This document shows, in pieces, positions 19,294 through 29,814 of a stretch of DNA of 64,000 nucleotides (positions are counted from its first letter, which is position 1; the number at the start of each line of letters is the position of its first letter). The notes below the pieces were generated by a model. It did no database searches, was not told the origin of the DNA, and saw only the letters and a list, made by a program, of their open reading frames with translations. The translations under genes were made by a program, and so were the position numbers. The DNA lies in the NCBI RefSeq assembly GCF_000227135.1, contig NC_018263.1:2529726-2593725 (forward strand). The letters are read 5' to 3'. The stretch is from Leishmania donovani (taxonomy: Eukaryota > Euglenozoa > Kinetoplastea > Trypanosomatida > Trypanosomatidae).

Positions 19294-21252
19294 TCAGTCA
19301 CTTCGACATACAATGCTCTTGACGAGCTCTCTACGGTACTGTTCCAGCTCGGGCGGCTCCGCGGCACTGGCGGCGCACAGCCATCGAAAAATGAGCCAGC
19401 ATTCCTCTCTCAGCTGCACTCCGTACACCCACAGAGTGGTCTTCGCGGGCGACACGGCAATTCCCTCGACGGAGAAGCAGGCTTGGCCTGCAGCGTTCAT
19501 CGAGCGTCGCGGACGGGCAGGGGTGAGGAAAAGCGTCTCCACATAGGAGAACAGCTGCTCCAGCGAGTCCTCGTTCATGTGGCTCAGACGACGCAGCTCC
19601 ATCTCGAAGAGCTCCGCAGAAGTCACGGAGGTGATGAAGAGTGTCATGGAGGACTCATAGGGGTGCTCGCATACGACAGTGTGGAAGTGCTCAGGTGGTG
19701 GGAGTATGATTGTCAGCTCAGCGGATCGGTACACACTGCCGGAAAGCTGTCTGTCTGCGGTGGTGGCCTCGCGTGCCATAACGGCCGCGAGTGGAGGCGG
19801 CAGCGGCGGCGGTGATGATGTCATGCCTGCCGCTACACTGCCAGCTATGTACACTATGAGCTCAATCAACACGTGCGCGTCGTGTAGCAGCGGGATTACA
19901 TTATGCCGCCTCTCTCCGTTTTCCGCGTGCTCGCGTGCCGCGTTCGGGCAAACAGCTATGGTAGCGTTCCACGGTGCCCCGGTGTCACCGCCGCTGCGGC
20001 ACGGCGTCAAAATGAGCTCACTCCGCGCGGCGTGGGGAGCCGTCGGCCCCCTCACCACGACGTCGACGGGGATCTCCACGACGTACACTCTGTCGACGCC
20101 TTCCGCTTGAACGTGGTACTCGTTCCGCCCCCGTCCACCACCACAGCGGCTGCCCGCCGTCTCCCCCGCGCCCTGCAGTCGCGCGCTCTGCGCTGTGTAG
20201 AGCAGATCCGCCAGCCGCTCTTCGTAGGCGTCCGTGTGGGTCTGCAGCTGAATTGTGTAGGCTGTATTGCCCTTGACAAGGTAGAAGCCCGCGAGAATCA
20301 CCGGCGAGGGCCCCGCGTAGATGTTCACGTACGACTCCATCACCGTTGTTGCGATCTTGCGGGCCGCGGTGTGGAGCTTTACCTTGAAGTAGGTCTTAGC
20401 GTCATCAGCGGCGGCGCGAGCCCGCGCCAGCGAACGCTTGACATACACTTCGGTTGTCAGCACCTCGTCGCTTTTGAGAGTACTGCAGTCCTCCGCCATG
20501 ATACTTAGTCGGGAGCCATCCTCATGCAGGAAGCGGAGCACCTCGAGCGGGTGGTGATAGACGGCGGATTCGCCTGAGTAGCCGCATGCGATTGTCGCGG
20601 AGAGGGCCGCTACTCGCACCCGGATGGTGCCGACAGGGGTAAGAGTGGCACTGCATCGCTCCATCGAGTTACAGTCGTAAAACTCATGTTGCGCCGGTGA
20701 AAGCCGCATATGGGCCGCAAGTCGAGCGGGGGAGCGCCGAGAGCCATTTGGGAGGTTTTCCGCGCTCTGCCAGTATGAGCGGGCCGACAGCACGGTTGTT
20801 GAGCGAGCCGTGTGGCCATGTGTGACCTCACGGACGTCGCTGACGCTGGTGCTCATGCTGCGGCTGCGCAGACCGTCATTGAGCGCCTCCGAGACGTCCC
20901 GCATCGTGCCTGTCGCCACCACCAGAGGTTCGTACGCACACGAAAAACCTGGCGTGCTGGGTGAGCGGCCGCGCGCCTCCCTTCGCGGGGTTTGCGACGA
21001 CAAAATGGACGAGGACACCGGGTAGAGGGAGCGCAGAGCCTCCCGCGGCACACCGGCATTGAGAAGCTCTGCCGGGCTGAACCCCCCTTTCAGCAGCATG
21101 AGTGGGGAGGCACCATCGTTGAGCCGGCGCAGGACTTCCTTCCGACGCTTCTCCGGATCTGGTGACGGCTTCAAGGTAGAGAGGTAGTACGCAAAGGCAC
21201 CAACGGCCAAGACGACCAGAAACCCCCACTCGTTCTTGCCTCGGTTATCCAT
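19294..21252 (-). CDS. Conserved-looking hypothetical protein with N-terminal membrane anchor
   Basis: 652 residues. A short charged N-terminus (MDNRGKNEWG) is followed by one hydrophobic segment at about 9-27 (FLVVLAVGAFAYYLSTL) and then a Lys/Arg cluster, the layout of a signal anchor with the bulk of the protein on the cytosolic side; tail-out mitochondrial outer-membrane proteins have the same layout. A helical segment (FSPAELLNAGVPREALRSLYP, about 60-78) follows, then a long globular region without motifs I can name. The start at 21252 is chosen over the longer frame (21468) because a strong splice acceptor lies 12 bases upstream of it and the extension is low-complexity, Cys/Val-rich translation of repeats. 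No function is assigned. Confidence 0.75.
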   Translation of the reverse strand: MDNRGKNEWGFLVVLAVGAFAYYLSTLKPSPDPEKRRKEVLRRLNDGASPLMLLKGGFSPAELLNAGVPREALRSLYPVSSSILSSQTPRREARGRSPSTPGFSCAYEPLVVATGTMRDVSEALNDGLRSRSMSTSVSDVREVTHGHTARSTTVLSARSYWQSAENLPNGSRRSPARLAAHMRLSPAQHEFYDCNSMERCSATLTPVGTIRVRVAALSATIACGYSGESAVYHHPLEVLRFLHEDGSRLSIMAEDCSTLKSDEVLTTEVYVKRSLARARAAADDAKTYFKVKLHTAARKIATTVMESYVNIYAGPSPVILAGFYLVKGNTAYTIQLQTHTDAYEERLADLLYTAQSARLQGAGETAGSRCGGGRGRNEYHVQAEGVDRVYVVEIPVDVVVRGPTAPHAARSELILTPCRSGGDTGAPWNATIAVCPNAAREHAENGERRHNVIPLLHDAHVLIELIVYIAGSVAAGMTSSPPPLPPPLAAVMAREATTADRQLSGSVYRSAELTIILPPPEHFHTVVCEHPYESSMTLFITSVTSAELFEMELRRLSHMNEDSLEQLFSYVETLFLTPARPRRSMNAAGQACFSVEGIAVSPAKTTLWVYGVQLREECWLIFRWLCAASAAEPPELEQYRRELVKSIVCRSD

Positions 21253-22509
21253 TGATGAGGAAGCTGAGGGATGAGAAAAGGATTGGGGGAGGGGTGAGAG
21301 TGTAGCGCGAAAGCGAGAAACACACACACACACACAAACATGCAAAAAAAACCTCCACGTCACGCTATGAGGATGAAACACATGCGGCGTTCCAAGAGTG
21401 TTCTCTTGGGAGCAGCAGCAGCGGCAACACCAGCACGAAGAGAGGCGAGGAAGTGAGAGGGTTTGCACGCATGAAAGACGCGTGCACGGCCAGTAAAAGA
21501 AAAGCAGAGGCAGCCGAACGGGGTGGGGAGGTGGTGGTGGTGGGAGGCAAGGCAGCTAGAGCGACAAAAAAAATTAGGAACGGGGCCGGAGTCGAAGCGC
21601 GTTCAACACAGGAGGCGGACAGCAGGTGATCTATGCCGCGCCGAGAGAGCGCCGGCGTGCTTCTCGGGGTGCTTGTGTAACCCAAAACTAGGAGGGGGGT
21701 CGTGGCGTGCCGCAACACCAATGCAACGATCCGTACGGAAGACAGTGACAGGAGAACGAAACGAAACAAGAATAATAAGTGCGTTCTGCGCCAGCAGTGA
21801 GGCACAGACAAACAAAAGGCTCCGAAGGGAGAGCACACACACGTACAGGTACACGCGGCAGAATAAAAAACAAAGATGATATATATATATATAATTCCTT
21901 CGTGCCCTTCTTACGGCACACACGCTCACTTGTGTATGCCAGACTCACAAGAGAGATGTCGACCAGGAGCGCACTGGCGTAGAGTGCGCACGCGAGTAGG
22001 AGGAAGGAGGATGAAGGCGAGGGAGACAGGTAGGTGGTGGTGAGGTAGACGGTCACGGCAGTTATCACGAGCAACGGCCACAAAAAAAAGCAAGAGAGGT
22101 GTGGGTGGGTAGGTGTCAGTGTATGTGTATGTGTGTCTGTGCGCAAAAGCGACGCGGGTGAGGGAGACAGCGGAGAGAAGGTGCGGATTCCGTCGCATGC
22201 CCCCCTCCCTCCCACCCACGCGCACAAACCGAGTAAGGCGGAGCTCCCATCTAGTGTTGGGGGCCACAGCTCACACGCGGCGTGAAGCGACTTCTCGCGG
22301 ACGGAGGAAAGTGCCTCCCTCACGTCGTGCCACGAATGTGGCACGACATTCTTTTGTTTATGGCAAGCGAGAGCAAGCGGATTTGACGATCATCACGAGG
22401 CACATACGGGGAGATGAGAGATTCTGGGAATGAGCCAGGAGCCAAAGGGACGGAACCTGCCGCCGCTGCGAGACACATACACTTCTCATTCAAGTTCTCC
22501 GCCTTTACC
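21253..22509. other. Spacer with splice acceptor of the 652-residue gene
   Basis: In mRNA sense, a pyrimidine tract (complement of 21266-21300) is followed by AG at 21265-21264, twelve bases before the ATG at 21252. The rest is a TA run at 21876-21892, TG/CA runs and purine tracts; it holds the 3' UTR of the CSN4-like gene. No gene is seen. Confidence 0.6.
21264..21300 (-). promoter_or_regulatory. Predicted spliced-leader acceptor of the 652-residue gene
   Basis: Transcript-sense sequence reads CCCCTCCCCCAATCC, then TTTTCTCATCCCTC and the first AG at 21265-21264, with the ATG 12 bases on. This decides between the ATG at 21252 and the longer open frame starting at 21468, which would begin upstream of the acceptor. 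Confidence 0.65.
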
Positions 22510-23709
22510 TCACACTAGAAGCAGTTCAGGACGCGCCTTGCCGATCGCCGCCGCGGCCGCTGCAATGCGCTTGAATGCGTCGATGTCGGTGATTTGCGCG
22601 TGCGCCCCAGCATCGCTGGTAAACTCGATGAAACCGGTGTCGTGGTGAATCGCAGCGCAGACCCGTTGTGACCGCACCATAGACACAAGAAGGTCGTACA
22701 GCTCGCCCTCCGTGATGTGTTTGTCATCCATGTGCAAGCAGAGGGAACGCCAGTGCACACACTCGAACGTCTTGGCTAGAATGATGATGTTGTGCTCGCG
22801 CAGGGCGTCGCGAAGAATCGGTTGCGGCACGTACGGCCCGGCCGCTGCCAGCACACCCTCCACGTCAGCAGCGCTGAAAAGTTGACCGTTGTACGCGAAC
22901 TGCACGTAATTGTACGGCGGCAGTGCGAGAAGGGCGGCGCTCCCGCGCTGCGTGACACCGTACAGCGCTGCCTGTCGATCCGCCTCCCCTGTGCGAACAC
23001 ACAAGGCGCACAGTGCAGCGCGCTGGAGCGCCGCCGCATCGTCGCTGTTTTCGTGCAGGGCAAAAAAAGACTGGAAGGCGCGCAGGTAATCGTGACGCTC
23101 TTGACGATACAAACCAAGCTCTAGTAGGTATGCGCACACGACGGCGTGGCGATGCCGTTGCGTCTCCTTGTCACCGCTTTCGAGACGCCCTCGGGCGGCG
23201 ATGCCGTGGTAGAGGGACATTCCTTTCTGCACTGCCGAGTCCGCGTGGCGCGGGTTCGCCGTGACTCGCGATGCCCTCAAGACGCGTGCCACGCAGGCCA
23301 GGCGGTCCCACGGGGTAAGCCCATCGTACGTGAAAAACGCGGAGGACTGCAGCACCTCCGCGTCGAATGCGATAGCCCTTTCGAGCTTGTCGACAGTGGT
23401 GTATGCCGTCGCCAAAGTGACCGCAAGCAGCAGCGCTTCGCCTGTCAAGCTGGAGCCGGATGACGAATTTGAGCGGAACTCCGGCATCCCCCAGAGTTCC
23501 TCGCACGCCTCTGCAACACAGCTGGCGGTTTCTGGCGCGCGCGCGCGGCTCAGCAGCGCCGAGGACAACTGAGAGAAGAACTGCTCGCGGCCGTTGAAAG
23601 TAGCCGCACGCAATCCCTCTAGTGCGGTCGCAGCAACGCAACTTGCATCGCCGCGCGTGAGCGCGGCGTCCACCGCCGCCCAGGAGAACGAGGTCGACGC
23701 CTCAGACAT
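22510..23709 (-). CDS. CSN4: PCI-domain protein, COP9 signalosome subunit 4-like
   Basis: 399 residues, close to the ~406 of animal CSN4. The N-terminal two thirds are all-helical, TPR-like. The C-terminal third has the PCI signature of CSN4/Rpn5: ILRDALREHNIIILAKTFECV (compare the family pattern LERAVIEHNLLSASKLYNNI), then a winged-helix part with HITEGELYDLLVSMV and HHDTGFIEF. In other eukaryotes CSN4 is a scaffold subunit of the complex that removes NEDD8 from cullins. The closest alternative is proteasome lid subunit Rpn5, which is usually longer. The start at 23709 gives MSEASTSFSW; the upstream in-frame stretch translates CA repeats. An out-of-frame ATG lies five bases upstream (ATGTCATGTCT), possibly affecting initiation. 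The last three residues are LLV. Confidence 0.7.
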   Translation of the reverse strand: MSEASTSFSWAAVDAALTRGDASCVAATALEGLRAATFNGREQFFSQLSSALLSRARAPETASCVAEACEELWGMPEFRSNSSSGSSLTGEALLLAVTLATAYTTVDKLERAIAFDAEVLQSSAFFTYDGLTPWDRLACVARVLRASRVTANPRHADSAVQKGMSLYHGIAARGRLESGDKETQRHRHAVVCAYLLELGLYRQERHDYLRAFQSFFALHENSDDAAALQRAALCALCVRTGEADRQAALYGVTQRGSAALLALPPYNYVQFAYNGQLFSAADVEGVLAAAGPYVPQPILRDALREHNIIILAKTFECVHWRSLCLHMDDKHITEGELYDLLVSMVRSQRVCAAIHHDTGFIEFTSDAGAHAQITDIDAFKRIAAAAAAIGKARPELLLV

Positions 23710-24484
23710 GACATGAGAGAAGAGAGACAGCGAATAAGCGAGATGGCGGCACCGACCAGCGCCCGCGCACACAGAAGTGCACGCACGGACACGAGAGGAA
23801 GGGAAGGGCAGCTGCCAGATCCAAAAACTAGCACGATGACGTGGTGAAGAGCTCTTGTGTTTGGCGTTGGAGTGTGGAAATGTGTGTGTGTGTGTGTGTG
23901 GAAAGGAGGTGAAGGGGAGGGGTGGACACACTTGGCGTGCTTGTGGCTATGCTTGCACCGCCGCTTACGTCCTTGGGTGCGACGTGGAGGTAACGGCTGA
24001 CGGCGAGGCTCACAAAACCATGGGTTCTTTGGTAAAGGCCGAGCCCGCGGCACTGGGTTGCTTGTGCGCAATCGGTGGTGAGAGCTCCACGGGTTGCGCG
24101 CGTTGCAGGAGCTTCAGTCGCCTCCACCGCCACCGCCACGGCACGTGTGCGGACATCCTCCATGAAGGGTTTGGGAAGAGGGTGAGCTGGAGGCGGGGAG
24201 TCACCACACACTTGTGTCCCGCTGACGTGATATCGATCACGCCAGAGGCGGCTAAGCTTCCGCCGTGCGGATGCCAGCACACATCACGCCCCACGCGGAG
24301 GCACTCCACCCCACTCACAACCTTGTTTCTTTACTCGTCAGACGTGCTACACCGTTACTTATTCGATGGTTACGTAAAAGGGGGAAACGAAAAGCGAAAG
24401 GGATGCATCATGTGCCCGACAACACCCCAACCTGTTAGCAGAAAGGAGGTAGAGGTCCATAACGGCACACGTGCTGCAGTCAAG
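23710..24484. other. ESF1-CSN4 spacer
   Basis: 775 bp, no gene. A (TG)n run is at 23881-23900. Directly upstream of the CSN4-like ATG the transcript-sense sequence is pyrimidine-rich and free of AG for about 100 bases, so the acceptor is presumably at the AG near 23810. Confidence 0.5.
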
Positions 24485-26623
24485 CTACTTGAGGGCCTTC
24501 TTTGCCAAGAAGAAATCGACGGTGTCGTCTACTGAGTTGCCTGCCGCGGTGTACTTTCCATCACCGTCAGAGCGCCCGCGCTTGCCTTGACGCGCCTTCG
24601 CGACTGTCGACGCAAGCTGAGCCACGCCGTCGGCGACGCGCTTGTCCTTCTGCGAGACCTCCAAATGAAAGCGCGGGTCGGAGAGCAGCTTCATCTTGAA
24701 GCGATCGTCGATTTGCCACACTGCCTTCTCAGCCTCCTGCTCGCGCCGGGTGTGCTGCACCTGCTGCGTGACGCCAAGCTGGTTGGCGGCGCGCATCTTC
24801 TTCTTGGCAGCACGCTCCTCTGCAAGCCGCTCCTTCACCTGTCTCGCGTGCGCCTTGCGCCGCTCTTTGCCGCTCACCCGCACTGTGCCGTCGTCCGTGC
24901 CCATCAACTCTCTCAGCTTCTGTCGATTCTCGGCCTCGTGCGCAGCCTGGTACGCCTTCCCTGCCTCCCGCTCCTGGCGCAGCATATCCTTTTTGGACTT
25001 CTTCATCTCCTTTCGGCGCAGCTTGTACTTAAGCTCTGCCTGCTTCGCGAGGTCAGCAGCTTTCATCTTCTGCCTCAGTCGAGCGTCACGCTGCAAGCTG
25101 GCAGCTTTCGTATCGACGTCCATGTCCAACGTTGCCTCCATGTCTCCCACCACCGACCCATCGTCGTCGTCCTCTTCACCGCCTCCCTCGTCGGCGTCGT
25201 GGCCGTCCACCTCAACGTCACTGAAGCGGTTAATGGAGTCGTCGTCGCCGCTGTTGCTGAGGTCACCGAGGCCGTCGCTGCCAAGATCGGCGTGGTCGCC
25301 GAGCCCATCGCCTTTGTGATCGCCCTCCAGTTCCTCGGGGATGCCGCCCACCTCCTCCAAGAGGGCGGCGTACCTGCGGCGGATCCTGCGCTTCTCGCGT
25401 GCCTTCTTCTCCTGGTCAAGTGGGTTGCTGTCCATCTCGTCATCCGAGTCTGCCGGGGCGAGGTAGGCGGCCAGGTCATCCTCCTCCGTGGTGCCAGTGA
25501 AGGAGTCCTGCAGGGACTGGTGACGGAACACGTCGTCTTGGTCCCATGAAATGCGGAACTTGCTCTGGCTTAGGGCACTCATCTTGAAGCACGCTAGTGG
25601 TTTGAAATTTGCCGGGATTCGATCCGCGCGGCTAACCGGACTCTCGAACATTTCCTCGTCATCGACGTAGCGGAGGTCCAGTACGACACCGCTCGCCTCG
25701 ATGTCCATCCCGTCGAGCTCGTTGTACACCATGGCGGCGGTGTCTGCGGAGTCGAAGGTGGCCACGGCGTAGTAATACTTCATGCGGTCCATCTCGTACC
25801 GCCGGTACTTGCCATCAGAGAACCACTCCCCGTCTTCGCCCTGCTCCGTCATCATTCTCGGGTCATCGTCCGCCCACCCGTCGCTGCGGGGTTCGCTGAC
25901 GGCGTCTTCAGAGACGTCCTCTGGCAGCTCCTCCGGCTCTGGCATCGCGCCACCGGCGCCCTCCTCGGGGCCACTCTTTCCATCAGCAGCGACTTTCGCA
26001 TCACCGCCGTGCACCCACAGGTCGGGGCCGTGCATCCTCTCGTGCTCAAGCATGCGCTTGCCAAACTCACTTCTGTAAACGCTCACGTCGAGCAGTTGAC
26101 CACCAAGTGGGAGGGCATGGAAAAGAATGGCATAGAGGTCGACGGCACGCACGTGATCCCAGTCACAGTTCACGATGGCGACGCGGCGACGGGCTGCGAT
26201 AAACTCAACCTCGTCAGGCACCCAGGCAACCACCTCGTCGTCCAGAGCTGCCTCCTCCTCCTGCGGAAGCGACATGCAGTCGTCCCCTTCCTCGCCGATG
26301 GTCCTGCTATGGCTGTTGTTTGAGGCAGATGACGTGTGCTCGCTCATGTCGCTAGAAACGGTCGATACCACATCACTCGCCCCCACGTCATCCTCCCTTT
26401 CGGCTGGGCGGAAGTGCTTCGCAAAGCGCGGATCGCTCTGCGCCGCCCTCTCCACCGCATCGTGTGCGCGCCGGTGTGGATGGCGGCTAGTCTGGGCAGA
26501 CACCCTGAAGCGGGGGTCCGTGAAGCGGGCGGCAAAGCGGCTATCGGCGCCTCCGCCGCGGCCGCCACCACGACCACGGCCGCGGCGGAGGCGGCCACGC
26601 AAAGAGCTCTGCAGCGTCCTCAT
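24485..26623 (-). CDS. ESF1: ESF1 homologue, pre-rRNA processing factor
   Basis: 712 residues. Family role: nucleolar factor needed for 18S rRNA maturation in the small-subunit processome. Seen: an N-terminal RG-rich stretch (residues 10-26), DPRF repeats (36-39 and 64-67), the ESF1 core RRRVAIVNCDWDHVRAVDLY at 145-164 followed by GGQLLDVSVYRSEFGKRM and GP, a second core block KYYYAVATFDSADTA, VVLDLRYVDDEEMF, a long Asp/Glu-rich acidic middle, a Lys/Arg-rich coiled-coil region, and the C-terminal NUC153-like DDRFKMKLLSDPRF. The first ATG is at 26623; the frame extends 27 codons upstream to a GTG only, through TG repeats, so 26623 is used. The RG box at the very N-terminus is not a feature I associate with yeast or human ESF1. 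Confidence 0.9.
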   Translation of the reverse strand: MRTLQSSLRGRLRRGRGRGGGRGGGADSRFAARFTDPRFRVSAQTSRHPHRRAHDAVERAAQSDPRFAKHFRPAEREDDVGASDVVSTVSSDMSEHTSSASNNSHSRTIGEEGDDCMSLPQEEEAALDDEVVAWVPDEVEFIAARRRVAIVNCDWDHVRAVDLYAILFHALPLGGQLLDVSVYRSEFGKRMLEHERMHGPDLWVHGGDAKVAADGKSGPEEGAGGAMPEPEELPEDVSEDAVSEPRSDGWADDDPRMMTEQGEDGEWFSDGKYRRYEMDRMKYYYAVATFDSADTAAMVYNELDGMDIEASGVVLDLRYVDDEEMFESPVSRADRIPANFKPLACFKMSALSQSKFRISWDQDDVFRHQSLQDSFTGTTEEDDLAAYLAPADSDDEMDSNPLDQEKKAREKRRIRRRYAALLEEVGGIPEELEGDHKGDGLGDHADLGSDGLGDLSNSGDDDSINRFSDVEVDGHDADEGGGEEDDDDGSVVGDMEATLDMDVDTKAASLQRDARLRQKMKAADLAKQAELKYKLRRKEMKKSKKDMLRQEREAGKAYQAAHEAENRQKLRELMGTDDGTVRVSGKERRKAHARQVKERLAEERAAKKKMRAANQLGVTQQVQHTRREQEAEKAVWQIDDRFKMKLLSDPRFHLEVSQKDKRVADGVAQLASTVAKARQGKRGRSDGDGKYTAAGNSVDDTVDFFLAKKALK

Positions 26624-28479
26624 CGCGTCGCTCCGTCTCTGTGTGCCAGCTGTGCAAAATTGAGCTGTCGCCGTAAAGGGCAGCGATTCGTGGAGTGAGC
26701 GCACGTGTGTGTGTGTGTGTGTGGAAGAGGCACACTGCGTGCCCCGCCAGCCGAGCGTGCGTTGGGTTTTCGCATCGGAAGAAGGAAAAAGAAGGAGAGG
26801 AAAATACGGAGGAGGGTACGGTAGGCATCGCGAGAAGCCGTGCAGCGCAACGACCCACGGTTGTCATCATTCAGGATCTTCGTGGTGAAGCCGCCTCCCG
26901 CGTAAATGTGAGCCGCGTCTCACACGACTCGATCCATCGAAAGCGCAGGCGATGAAAAACGTCGTGAGGAGGCGTTACGTTCGATGGGCCGATTGCCGGC
27001 ATTGTGGTCTTGTAGTGAAGGCGAGAGAGAGAGATGATTCGTTTTCGTTGGTTGTCGTGCCGCCGATCGCGTCATGGGGCCACTGCCTCTCCCTCACGCA
27101 GGTTCGTGCCTGCCGTCGTACACGGAGACACATGTACAAGTATGCGAAAAGAACGAGTAAGCCACCTTGCTGCGCACACTCGACAAGAGAGGGAGAGGAG
27201 AATTCAGAGAGGGCGTTGGGAAATGCACCCTCCACTCTCACGCGAAGCGCCACACGACAGTGGCAGGAGGGGAGGGGTGCAACTCGTCTCCCGCGCACAC
27301 GCGCACGTGCATGTGGAATCACTGACGAGCAGCCCATTCCCTGCCGTCTAGAGGCCACGCCGCACTTCCTAACCTTTCTGTGGGTGGCCAAAGTGTGCGT
27401 GTCTCGCCACCACAGCGGCAATCACACTATCCAGCCACAACCGCGAACACGGGCACATCGGCACGGGACAACAAAGGCCACTAAGGTAAAATGAAGGGAC
27501 TACTAGAAACAACAGAAAGAAAACCGGGGAAAGGACAGCGGGCAGCGACATGAACGCGACGTGTATGAGAGACGCAAAAAAAAAGTGACAAGAAGCGACC
27601 TTTGCAAAGAACGCCACACAGACACGCACACGCGTGCGTGCGTACGCGTTATTCGTGCGCACCAGGCCCTTTGAGGAGTCACGCATAGGGTAGGAGAATG
27701 ACAAAAAAGGGGAGGTGGTGCAGAACGGGAGAGGAAGGCGTGGCGACACGAGAAGGACAAGAGCGCCGGCGTCCCCCGTCAAATAGCGACAATAAAGGGG
27801 GAAAAGATAAACGGCAAACGTACGCGTGTATCGTTGTGAGTGCATGGCTGCCTGCGAGTGCACGCTCCCTCCCCTCGCCTCCTCCCTGCCGCCACGTGCG
27901 TCACGCACTTTTTTTTTCATTTGGACGACTATCACTGTCCGCATCGCTAGCCCGTTCTGGTGGTGACGCGGAGGTGACAGTGGAAAAGAACGGAGGGAGG
28001 GCTGTACACGTTGGGGTGGGGGCGCACCACTCCAAAAGTTAGAGCCTCGAGCAACATCAACAACAACAACCCTTCACAAGGGGGGCCCAACAACGGTTGC
28101 ACGTCTCAACACGAGCAAGCAGCTCCGCCGCGGCCGGCCCCAGAACAAACACGAGAACAGAAGAAGAATGAGCAATGCAAAACGAAAGCGAGGTAGGCGG
28201 ACGAGGCAAGTCCACAGAAGAACGCAGAAAACCTCTGCGCACGCAGAGGCACAGGACACCAGCGTTGCAGGTGCTACCGTTCGATGAGGAGCGCCCACAT
28301 GTGTGGCACACGGACACATACCCATTTCCCCCTTCCACCGACTTTCCTCCATCCCGTGGCATGTGATCACGTTGGAGTGATGCTAAGGTACCGGCACAGC
28401 GGAGGAGGGACAACAGCAAGAGAGATTCCTCTGCTGCAGCCTTTTTTTTTTTAATTTCCTTTTGACTCCTCGAGACGGT
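26624..28479. other. Spacer between ESF1 and the four-TM gene
   Basis: 1.86 kb, no supported gene. (GT)n at about 26704-26723 next to the ESF1 start; purine-rich tracts; an A9 run near 27574; a T9 tract near 27910; a T11 tract at 28441-28451. In transcription sense it is mostly the 3' UTR of the four-TM gene. Confidence 0.5.
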
Positions 28480-28911
28480 CTACGTGGACTTCCTTTTGCT
28501 CAGGTGGCTCATGATGTAGGTGACGGCGCCATTCACGTTGCCGATCAGCACCACCCAGAGGAGGACGATCGCGCAGCTCCACATGCGGTAGATGGGGTAG
28601 ATGGCCACGATCAGCATGCAAAACCCAAAGCAGATAAAAATGGATGCAATTAGCATGTATGTCTCGTGGTGACGATACCACAGCGGGTCCTGCGGGATCT
28701 TGTACTGCGCCGTGTACCCCCACATGGAGAAGAAGGCAGCGATCAACAGCAAGGATGGATAGAGGAACAGGTTGTTCGTCCTCTCCGCCCTGATGCATTC
28801 CTGAATCATGCCCGTCGTGTAGATTGCACAAAACGAGAAGATGGCAATGAAGCAGCGTTTCAAGCAGCTGTAGCTCGTCTCGGGCTGCATCTTGGCCACG
28901 TTGGGATGCAT
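28480..28911 (-). CDS. Small four-helix membrane protein
   Basis: 143 residues with four hydrophobic segments at about 18-38, 48-68, 86-106 and 110-132, a basic C-terminus (SHLSKRKST) and short loops. The size, four-helix topology and a hydrophobic, Trp-containing last pair of helices are reminiscent of TMEM128-type ER proteins, but the sequence match is weak and this is only a suggestion. The start at 28911 (MHPNVAKMQP) is supported by a pyrimidine tract and an AG (28924-28923) twelve bases upstream, whereas the open frame extends to 29007 without a better signal. No catalytic motif is present. Confidence 0.75.
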   Translation of the reverse strand: MHPNVAKMQPETSYSCLKRCFIAIFSFCAIYTTGMIQECIRAERTNNLFLYPSLLLIAAFFSMWGYTAQYKIPQDPLWYRHHETYMLIASIFICFGFCMLIVAIYPIYRMWSCAIVLLWVVLIGNVNGAVTYIMSHLSKRKST

Positions 28912-29814
28912 GGTTTTACTCGCTAGACGTGTAGAGCAAAGGTTGCAGAGAGAGGAAGAGGAAAAACAAGCGTGTATGTTCCCTGAAGAGGTCGCCAACC
29001 CAGGCAATCATCGTTGCCCCCCCCCCCACCGTACACACATACACACAAGCACACAGGAACGCAAAAAGAAGAACGCGCCGTACGGAGAGGAGGAGGCAGC
29101 CGCGCGGACAGCGAGGACGACGGTCAGATCCCACAGTAAGGCGTGATTGCAACGCACCCCAACCAACCCCGACACAAGCGATGAAGCGAGGAGAGGTGCA
29201 AGAGGACAGGGGTAGCGAGTACGAGGCCGGCATGCGCACGAGCAGAGAACACAGAGCACAGATGAGAGGAGGAGGAAAGGAAGCGCAGACGCCGGAGATG
29301 GCGAGCTCGACGGAGGAACGCCACTTTTGTCGGCTGGCGTGGGCCGGCCCACCTGGGCACGATGCCGCCGTTAAATGAAGTCGTATGTGCTTTTCGTTTT
29401 TCGCGTTCCGGCGTCGCAGGACGATGCATGCCATGGAGACACAACGACATGCGCATGCACCGACACACTGGCACTTGCATGAGCGGAGAGAAGATGAAAG
29501 ACAAGGAAGAGAAACACACACGCGCACGCCGCCAGAGCAGCACGGAAACTGCACAGAAAGGAGAGGACACACGATACTCACGCACAGGTGAGATGATAGC
29601 GTACACAGATGCGCAGAATGCACGCACGTACACTGGGTGGATTGCTTTACATACGTCCTATACATGCCGCCAACACAATACGCGAAGAACTGGAACCGCA
29701 TGGGAGCCTGCCGTCTCCATCGAGAGCCGGCACCGCAGCCTAGACACACGCACGCAGCACAGAGAGAAGAGGAAAAACAAATGAGGCCAGAACATGCAGC
29801 ATACCAGCGATGTG
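28912..29814. other. Spacer with splice acceptor of the four-TM gene
   Basis: In mRNA sense TTCCTCTTCCTCTCTCTGC (complement of 28946-28968) is followed by CAACCTTTGCTCTACACGTCT and AG at 28924-28923. A C9 run is at 29018-29027. Otherwise CA-rich; it includes the 3' UTR of the GAF-like gene. No gene is seen. Confidence 0.55.

Noticed and set aside
24587..25549. Plus-strand frame of 320 codons over ESF1
   Set aside because: Antisense shadow of the acidic Asp/Glu-rich region of ESF1, giving an artificial Leu/Val/His-rich translation.
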